Source of the DNA: a virus
Strand: one strand, 5' to 3'
DNA length: 46,005 nucleotides
IMG/VR virus record: IMGVR_UViG_3300030104_000954
Location: 1-46,005 of that record
Shown here: positions 41,515 through 46,005 of the stretch, one piece after another
Layout of the letters: each line of letters opens with the position of its first letter
Position numbering within the stretch: position 1 is the first letter of the stretch
Made by a program: the position numbers and the translations under genes
Notes under the pieces: model-generated
What the model saw: the letters and a program-made list of their open reading frames with translations, nothing else
Databases searched by the model: none
What the model was told of the DNA's origin: nothing

Positions 41515-43844
41515 TAACAGAAAAAATAAGTGGATTCTTGTACAACTGTGGGATCTAATGTCCCGACAATTGGCGGTGGTTCTGATGCTCTGATTGTTTC
41601 ACTAAATCTTGTGAGCCAACAGTCTTGCGTGAAAATTTGTGTGTAGGTTTCTCGCACAAGTCTATTGAGTGTTCCCATGTCTCCTGCTCTAGTAAGCACC
41701 GAGTCATGGATGACTGTGAATGGTTCATTGAACTGTTGAAAGGAACAGTGCAAGATGGATGCATCGAGCGAATGAATAAAGTTAGGTGCTGTACTAGATT
41801 TGTGACGTATAGGACAAGGTGTACCTGACCCTTTATCAAGACTAATACTAACATTACCTAACAATTGTAATCTAACTCTTTGTATATTTACTTTATCTCT
41901 ACGCTGGTTGACAGTAAATCCTGATGGAGTTACCCATTCAACCTCAGTAGCACCATCTCTGATGTACTGACCTACGTGCTGCTTAATCCAACGCATAACT
42001 TGCATTGGTCCAGGCACGATAGCATCCATGCTTTCATAGACAGCATTGACAACCTGTGTTAGCTCATCTTTAGTTGGATCAATTCCTTGTTCCTTTAAAG
42101 ATTGCTTGATGTACTTACGTGACGAATCCTTAGTTGCATTGTAGGGGATTGTCATGACTGTACGTTTACAGGTGCCACGTGTCATCCAAGAGTGCATACG
42201 CTCAGGTAAATACTTCTTGGCTTCATTGGCAACAGCCTTGTATGCATCGCTAGGTATATCAGCTGGGCATACATTGACAAGACTAGCAGTTGACTGATCT
42301 TTTGCAAGTCCAGCCAACACCTGTAACCCACTACATGTAGCGTCTACCGCTACCATGAGTCCAGTTGTTGTCTTATCTTTCTTAATAATGCAGTGATAAT
42401 ATTCGTCACAAGCCGCCATGAATTGCCACGGCTCGTCAGCTGCTTCCCACTTAGGGATTGATCCCTCTGGATCTAAGGCAACTTTCGTAATTAACTCATG
42501 ATTATCTAGTGACCAAGCTATACGCTCATCCATAGTAGCCTTATCTAGACCATATGTTGTAGCAACTTGGATAGCTAACCAATCTTCTGCATCTTGGGTG
42601 ACTGGTGATTCATCAGCGAAGCGGATCATAGCTTTACCGAAGTCAGTGTCTTGAGGTGTGAGAAATGCTTGAATGGGATATGCTCTACCTCTGTAGTCAA
42701 AAGACCAACATAAATAAAAGACATCCTCTTTGAATTTATCAGCAGTTTCTAACTGTGCCCTCGTTCTTACTGATCTCTTGAAATTTAAACAGTCAGCATT
42801 ATGTGCGTTACGTGTCTCTTTCTTCCACTTCCTATGTGCCTCCTTATCAGTTTCTATATCAGGAGGTGGAGGTGGTTTATACGCAGGTACTATAGGGATA
42901 AATTTATCTACCTTTATCTCTTTATCTTTACAGTAGTGTGCCACGTTCAGTACGTGGTTGTTGACACGATACCTTACCTTCTGAAGTTTATTCAAAAACT
43001 TAAGAGGAAGTTCCCCGTGTGTTAGTGTACACTTTCCACGGCGTGTTAGTTCATGCCCCTTCATAAGGGCATTATAGTAGTAGCCACCTAGCTTTTCATT
43101 ACTCCAGTCGTTAGGCTCGGTAAGCATAGGCCAAGGGATACCACTGAACATCTCAGCTTGTTTAATAAGATCATTTCTAATCTCATTAAATGATTCAGTA
43201 GGCTCAACAATCTTAGTTGTTTTACGTGGAGTATTCTTATTAACAATAGAGAACCAACCAGTAGTCTCCATTACAGCTAATAAACCCCACTGCCCTAACT
43301 GTACACGATAATCATGTCTCCATTTAGGCCACTCAATATCACAGTGTTTGAATACTGTTTGAGTAGCTCTGATCTTTTGCTGAGTACCACTTGATCCATG
43401 AAAATGTTCCTTCTCAATGAAGTTCATAAGTCCAGGATGATTTTCTTTATACCATCTAAACTTACATTCATTCTCAAGTGCATAGCCAATACCATCGCAT
43501 ACTGAGGTTAGTGTATCAGCGTCACGTTTAGTGCTAAACACTTTATCAAACGTAACCTTTAATGCAATAGCTGCAATAGCTATAGGTTCTAAGCTATCAA
43601 GATAAACATGGAAGGCTTTGTAATACCTACCACCTTTACCAGATGCTATGTTAGCTCTAGTATCATCTATGTACTTGATAACTAAAGGGAGTGCGCTGGT
43701 TATAGAAGCCGTCCCGTACACACTCGCCGAGGAGTAGCTCTTCTCGCTCAGCTTGTTCAAGGAGTCGTGCAATTTCATCCTCCCACATGAGATCGCTTCC
43801 CTCTCCAACTGGCACTGCATCGAAATCTGTAAGGGTGTCGCCAT
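41514..43844 (-). CDS. Single-subunit RNA polymerase (T7 gp1-like)
   Basis: 776 residues (T7: 883). Motif A VAVDATCSGLQ (D501), motif B CKRTVMTIPYNATKD (K560, Y568), motif C VIHDSVL (D714) and the NFIHSLDASIL His (H691) are intact, as is FDYRGRAYP (382-390). The residue after Y568 is Asn, where T7 has Gly640. N-terminal MQCQLEREAISCGRMKLHDS matches the T7 RxxQLExE start, supporting ATG 43844 despite a 182-nt overlap with the upstream frame. Transcribes phage middle and late genes. Contains repeat copy B at codons 271-278. Confidence 0.96.
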   Translation of the reverse strand: MATPLQISMQCQLEREAISCGRMKLHDSLNKLSEKSYSSASVYGTASITSALPLVIKYIDDTRANIASGKGGRYYKAFHVYLDSLEPIAIAAIALKVTFDKVFSTKRDADTLTSVCDGIGYALENECKFRWYKENHPGLMNFIEKEHFHGSSGTQQKIRATQTVFKHCDIEWPKWRHDYRVQLGQWGLLAVMETTGWFSIVNKNTPRKTTKIVEPTESFNEIRNDLIKQAEMFSGIPWPMLTEPNDWSNEKLGGYYYNALMKGHELTRRGKCTLTHGELPLKFLNKLQKVRYRVNNHVLNVAHYCKDKEIKVDKFIPIVPAYKPPPPPDIETDKEAHRKWKKETRNAHNADCLNFKRSVRTRAQLETADKFKEDVFYLCWSFDYRGRAYPIQAFLTPQDTDFGKAMIRFADESPVTQDAEDWLAIQVATTYGLDKATMDERIAWSLDNHELITKVALDPEGSIPKWEAADEPWQFMAACDEYYHCIIKKDKTTTGLMVAVDATCSGLQVLAGLAKDQSTASLVNVCPADIPSDAYKAVANEAKKYLPERMHSWMTRGTCKRTVMTIPYNATKDSSRKYIKQSLKEQGIDPTKDELTQVVNAVYESMDAIVPGPMQVMRWIKQHVGQYIRDGATEVEWVTPSGFTVNQRRDKVNIQRVRLQLLGNVSISLDKGSGTPCPIRHKSSTAPNFIHSLDASILHCSFQQFNEPFTVIHDSVLTRAGDMGTLNRLVRETYTQIFTQDCWLTRFSETIRASEPPPIVGTLDPTVVQESTYFFC
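43011..43035 (-). promoter_or_regulatory. 25-bp direct repeat, copy B: candidate phage RNA polymerase promoter in the RNAP gene
   Basis: Identical to bases 923-947, same orientation, and coding for KCTLTHGE (residues 271-278 of the RNAP). On the minus strand the 23 bases ending GGGGAA fit the -17 to +6 span of T7-type promoters, with a proposed start at the G of 43016. Transcripts from here would cross the rest of the RNAP gene into SSB and the replication genes. The identity is seen; the promoter role is inferred. Confidence 0.45.
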
Positions 43845-43929
43845 AAGCTAGGAACATGGAGTATTCGTGGTCTGCAAGGCTCTCTATCTCGGCCATGTCG
43901 AGGTGATGATGGTGGTTGTTATACTTCAT
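43663..43929 (-). CDS. Acidic small protein overlapping the RNAP start (88 aa)
   Basis: From ATG 43929 the product begins MKYNNHHHHLDMAEIESLAD, then HEYSMFLAYGDTLTDFDAVP, EDEIARLLEQAEREELLLGE and a basic end. Four consecutive His open it. The sequence looks like a genuine acidic, helical protein, yet its last 60 codons lie inside the RNAP gene in another frame (182 nt overlap). The stop of the upstream gene lies 11 nt inside this one. Coding is probable but not certain. Confidence 0.55.
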   Translation of the reverse strand: MKYNNHHHHLDMAEIESLADHEYSMFLAYGDTLTDFDAVPVGEGSDLMWEDEIARLLEQAEREELLLGECVRDGFYNQRTPFSYQVHR

Positions 43930-44203
43930 AGCATTTGCATTGAGGTTCATTAGGGTGAATGTCACAATACCCGTCAAGGTCGTAGCACTTCCAATGGGGT
44001 ATAAAGTAGGACAATTTAAACTCAGCATCATGTGTAACGTAGAGTTTATTGAGTGCGGCAAGAATCAGCAATAAAGCTCGCTTGCCATTAGGTTCAGTGT
44101 AAACCTCACCTGTATCTTCGTCAACAACATAACCTTCACATTCTAATAGATCAGCTAGATCCACTGCGTTGATCGGTTGGGTTGTCACTGTCTCGGAGTG
44201 CAT
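43919..44203 (-). CDS. Early hypothetical protein (94 aa)
   Basis: Starts MHSETVTTQPINAVDLADLL, followed by ECEGYVVDEDTGEVYTEPNG, a helical middle and a Cys/aromatic end (PHWKCYDLDGYCDIHPNE, then PQCKCYEV) with four Cys that might bind a metal. Overlaps the upstream gene by 53 nt and the next by 11. No other start is available. No known family recognised. Confidence 0.65.
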   Translation of the reverse strand: MHSETVTTQPINAVDLADLLECEGYVVDEDTGEVYTEPNGKRALLLILAALNKLYVTHDAEFKLSYFIPHWKCYDLDGYCDIHPNEPQCKCYEV

Positions 44204-44465
44204 CGTCTGTTAATAGGGTAAATTCTGCATTGTTTTCAAGGCACTTAACCATATACTTATGGGCTGCCTTGGCGTTCCTATATGAACGCTCTTTGATACT
44301 ACCATCAGGCCAGCGAGATCGTACAATAGCACAATATGCTGGTGGTAGATCCCAAGATATTGAAGCGGCTAACCCATCTCGAATAGTAAATGGAGTGCGA
44401 TCATTACTCGCATCCCACATCATAACCTCGTCAATGCGGTTATCGTATGAATCTCTTCTAGCCAT
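44151..44465 (-). CDS. Early hypothetical protein (104 aa)
   Basis: Starts MARRDSYDNRIDEVMMWDAS and contains YCAIVRSRWPDGSIKERSYR and KAAHKYMVKCLENNAEFTLL, a beta hairpin then a helix, looking like a small globular domain. The start shares a base with the preceding stop (TAATG). T7-like phages carry host-takeover proteins here; no match to gp0.x could be made. Confidence 0.7.
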   Translation of the reverse strand: MARRDSYDNRIDEVMMWDASNDRTPFTIRDGLAASISWDLPPAYCAIVRSRWPDGSIKERSYRNAKAAHKYMVKCLENNAEFTLLTDDALRDSDNPTDQRSGSS

Positions 44466-44599
44466 TAGTGATTCCTCAGTTTAAATTCTTGTGTTGATGG
44501 TCTGTATTTATGTGCATCAATGCCTATAGAAACTACAGACATTGATATAAATAGCACACCTAACATAGTGATTGGGATTAACCACTCATGCTTATACAT
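44465..44599 (-). CDS. Single-span membrane peptide (44 aa)
   Basis: ATG 44599 and TAA 44465-44467 overlap both neighbours by one base (TAATG each side). One hydrophobic span (WLIPITMLGVLFISMSVVSI) follows MYKHE, and a polar tail (GIDAHKYRPSTQEFKLRNH) follows. Perfect coupling on both sides is good evidence for coding. Early membrane peptides can exclude other phages; no evidence for that here. Confidence 0.65.
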   Translation of the reverse strand: MYKHEWLIPITMLGVLFISMSVVSIGIDAHKYRPSTQEFKLRNH

Positions 44600-44766
44600 T
44601 AATACCTCGTTGGTAGATCAGGGATCTCAAAGCATTCAATGAGTGAGCATGATTCCAGTTCGTCCTCAAGTCCATGCTCCCTGACTGTATCAGCCAGCCA
44701 GTGAGACGGATGAGAATCAGCAGTGACGTGCATCACTACACGATATGTTGGTAGTTCGCTTGTCAT
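44599..44766 (-). CDS. Small acidic protein (55 aa)
   Basis: ATG 44766, TAA 44599-44601, joined to both neighbours by TAATG. Product begins MTSELPTYRVVMHVTADSHP and continues HWLADTVREHGLEDELESCS, ending FEIPDLPTRY. Beta strand, helix, beta strand order (YRVVMHVTA / HWLADTVREHG / SCSLIECFEI) suggests a tiny alpha/beta domain. Function unknown. Confidence 0.65.
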   Translation of the reverse strand: MTSELPTYRVVMHVTADSHPSHWLADTVREHGLEDELESCSLIECFEIPDLPTRY

Positions 44767-45047
44767 TAAGCTGCCTCAACAGAGCTTTTAGTCTTTCTCT
44801 GCTTTGACGTAGTGCTTGTGGCTTTAACGTCCTGCAATCCGATTTCCTTTTTGAGTGATGCTGCCAATTCGGCATTATGTTTGAAGAGTCCACTTACGAA
44901 TTTGATAATGGTTTTTTCCTCGACCCCAGTAAAGCGGACTGTATCCTCATAGTCTTGTGAGATACATAGTCCATTGTGTTCAGCACAGTAATACATTCCA
45001 GGATCTTTCATGTAATACTCGTGGGTGGTTTCAAAAGATAAAGTCAT
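44766..45047 (-). CDS. Early hypothetical protein (93 aa)
   Basis: Overlaps the upstream gene by ATGA. Product: MTLSFETTHEYYMKDPGMYY, CAEHNGLCISQDYEDTVRF, a helix KTIIKFVSGLFKHNAELAAS and a basic Lys/Thr/Ser tail (KQRKTKSSVEAA). No recognised family; the basic tail may bind nucleic acid. Confidence 0.65.
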   Translation of the reverse strand: MTLSFETTHEYYMKDPGMYYCAEHNGLCISQDYEDTVRFTGVEEKTIIKFVSGLFKHNAELAASLKKEIGLQDVKATSTTSKQRKTKSSVEAA

Positions 45048-45325
45048 TTGGTTGTGGAAGTAAGGGTACGGATTCTGAAGAAGCCATCAAGTGATGGTTC
45101 ATTCTGCATTAGTAATCTAGCATAGTAGGGTGCATAGCTATTGTTTAGCTCAAACTTCTTATCACTTTGTAATAAAGCATTGAAGCGTAAGATCTCGAAC
45201 AGTGCTTTCATGCCATACTTGCTGGCACCTACACGCTTGAGCCTAAGTGATAGCTCAAGGAGTTTAGTATAAACGCTAGGGTTGCGTCTATTGAATGAGT
45301 TGAACTCACGATTTAAGTCAGTCAT
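45044..45325 (-). CDS. Conserved small helical protein (93 aa)
   Basis: ATG 45325 gives MTDLNREFNSFNRRNPSVYT, KLLELSLRLKRVGASKYGMK, ALFEILRFNALLQSDKKFEL, NNSYAPYYARLLMQNEP and GFFRIRT. The pattern NPxVY...GxxxYGxKALFE.LR...N..YA..YARL is one I recall from phages and bacteria, with no known function. ATG 45400 would run over the promoter and the upstream gene and is rejected. It is the first gene downstream of the sigma70 promoter. Confidence 0.8.
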   Translation of the reverse strand: MTDLNREFNSFNRRNPSVYTKLLELSLRLKRVGASKYGMKALFEILRFNALLQSDKKFELNNSYAPYYARLLMQNEPSLDGFFRIRTLTSTTK

Positions 45326-45357
45326 AACGGCGATGATGATGGTGGAAATAGTCACAC

Positions 45358-45379
45358 CTATGGGTATTATACCCCATAG
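45358..45379 (-). promoter_or_regulatory. Inverted repeat over the -10 box (possible operator)
   Basis: Arms CTATGGG (45379-45373) and CCCATAG (45364-45358) flank an 8-bp centre that contains the TATAAT -10 box. A symmetric site covering a -10 element is the classic place for a repressor. In RNA it would form a 7-bp hairpin only if transcription comes from upstream, so it could also end upstream transcription. Confidence 0.5.
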
Positions 45380-45394
45380 ATGCGGCGGTGGCAA
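45366..45394 (-). promoter_or_regulatory. Near-consensus sigma70 promoter for the early genes
   Basis: On the minus strand -35 TTGCCA (45394-45389, 5 of 6) and -10 TATAAT (45371-45366, 6 of 6) are 17 bp apart. Start would be near 45359, leaving a leader of about 34 nt before ATG 45325. The -10 box overlaps the stop codon of the upstream gene. It can be read by host RNA polymerase before phage polymerase is made. Confidence 0.75.
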
Positions 45395-45996
45395 ACCCAA
45401 GTGATAGCCTGGATTTGTGATGGTTCGTAGCTAGTGTTTAGCTCCTCGTTAATCCAATCAGTAACGGTAACATAATCTTCCTTGATGCGTTCACGTAAAC
45501 GCTTGCCTATGTTAGGTACCTTTTTCAAGGTGAGTCTTTCACCAAACCATATTGAATAGGCATGGCCATCTATGCATACGTCTCGATGTGGTTGACCGAG
45601 GATGCAATGAAAGAACTCTATAACTTTAGGACCATTGAGGATAGTCTTGAGATCATCATATCCAATACCTTTTGCAAGGCATTTAATAGCTTTGATCTTG
45701 TTAGCTTTATAGGTGCATACTTTTACAAGTAGTGCATCATCCTCATTGCCATGATAATAGGCAGCGATAATGTTCTCGGCATCTTGGCAGTTACGTTCCC
45801 ATTTATTATTGGGTGACAAGGCAGCTATGACAGCTGCTACTACAGCATGATGCAAATTATACATGCTAGCTATACGGCCAGCAATTTTATGAGCATCAGT
45901 GTACCAATCACTACCAGCTACTACCTCTTGAGTTGTAGCCAATGAGAACTTAGCAACGATGTTGCCTTGTTGTGGTGATAATTCAGAGAATCTCAT
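45367..45996 (-). CDS. Conserved phage protein, possibly HhH/GPD-like
   Basis: 209 residues, starting MRFSELSPQQGNIVAKFSLA. Segments HHAVVAAVIAALSPNNKWER, YKANKIKAIKCLAKGIGYDD, ILNGPKVIEFFHCILG and DVCIDGHAYSIWFGERL recur in a phage family of unknown function. The order (helical start with Asn-x-x-x-W, a GPKV turn, then VCIDGHA) resembles helix-hairpin-helix DNA glycosylases, where an Asp after a GPG-like turn is catalytic, but this is a loose likeness. ATG 45996 lies 10 bp from the window end; the upstream gene is outside. Confidence 0.75.
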   Translation of the reverse strand: MRFSELSPQQGNIVAKFSLATTQEVVAGSDWYTDAHKIAGRIASMYNLHHAVVAAVIAALSPNNKWERNCQDAENIIAAYYHGNEDDALLVKVCTYKANKIKAIKCLAKGIGYDDLKTILNGPKVIEFFHCILGQPHRDVCIDGHAYSIWFGERLTLKKVPNIGKRLRERIKEDYVTVTDWINEELNTSYEPSQIQAITWVCHRRIYGV

Positions 45997-46005
45997 AAAG
46001 ATTAG

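Noticed and set aside
45326-45400. Earlier ATG at 45400 for the conserved helical protein
   Set aside because: It would start inside the upstream gene and upstream of the promoter; the extra 25 residues do not fit the family.

Overview
This window is most of the genome of a T7-like podovirus (autographivirus) that infects marine cyanobacteria. Every gene I can support lies on the minus strand, so the map reads from base 46005 down to base 1. The T7 order is clear: single-subunit RNA polymerase, SSB (gp2.5), endonuclease I (gp3), primase-helicase (gp4), DNA polymerase (gp5), exonuclease (gp6), portal (gp8), scaffold (gp9), capsid (gp10), tail tubes (gp11, gp12), internal virion proteins (gp13 to gp16), fibre (gp17), small and large terminase (gp18, gp19). 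A cyanobacterial host (Prochlorococcus or marine Synechococcus) is indicated by psbA, a high-light-inducible protein (hli), a short transaldolase (talC) and a ribonucleotide reductase. No gene is complete on the plus strand, no tRNA or integrase was recognised, and the gene at the low end (bases 1-733) is cut by the window edge. No gene-free stretch exceeds about 300 bases; the longest are the capsid leader (25762-25911) and the gap after the large terminase (816-948).

Layout in transcription order. (1) 45996-43663: small early genes, many joined by TAATG or ATGA overlaps, with a near-consensus sigma70 promoter at 45366-45394 whose -10 box sits inside an inverted repeat. (2) 43844-36134: transcription and replication genes. 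The DNA polymerase is split into an exonuclease gene and a polymerase gene that overlap by 40 nt. (3) 36442-33756: nucleotide metabolism (DUF3310, MazG-like, class I ribonucleotide reductase large and small subunits). (4) 33787-30752: small virion or assembly proteins, portal, scaffold. (5) 30752-25912: an accessory island between scaffold and capsid with three 2OG-Fe(II) oxygenase-like genes, a sulfotransferase-like gene, a His-rich secreted peptide, hli, psbA, a small outer-membrane-like protein and several peptides. (6) 25761-7144: capsid, a strong intrinsic terminator, tail tubes, internal core, a repeat-built fibre and a collar-type fibre with HxH motifs. (7) 7143-949: tail-associated small proteins, a fourth 2OG oxygenase, membrane and secreted proteins, small terminase, HNH nuclease, talC, large terminase. 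(8) 948-1: a structured gap, a membrane peptide and a partial unknown gene.

Inferred division of labour: host RNA polymerase starts at the early sigma70 promoter and makes the phage polymerase. The phage polymerase may then use a promoter represented by a 25-bp exact repeat, found only inside the RNAP gene and just after the large terminase. PsbA and Hli would sustain photosynthesis during infection. TalC with RNR, MazG-like and endonuclease/exonuclease functions would supply reducing power and nucleotides.

The most unusual points are the 25-bp repeat, whose length and G-start resemble a T7-type promoter; the coupled oxygenase / His-rich peptide / sulfotransferase-like / oxygenase cassette; an oxygenase frame with no ordinary start codon lying in frame behind a 20-residue peptide; the split polymerase; and an RNR small subunit with Leu where the radical Tyr normally sits.
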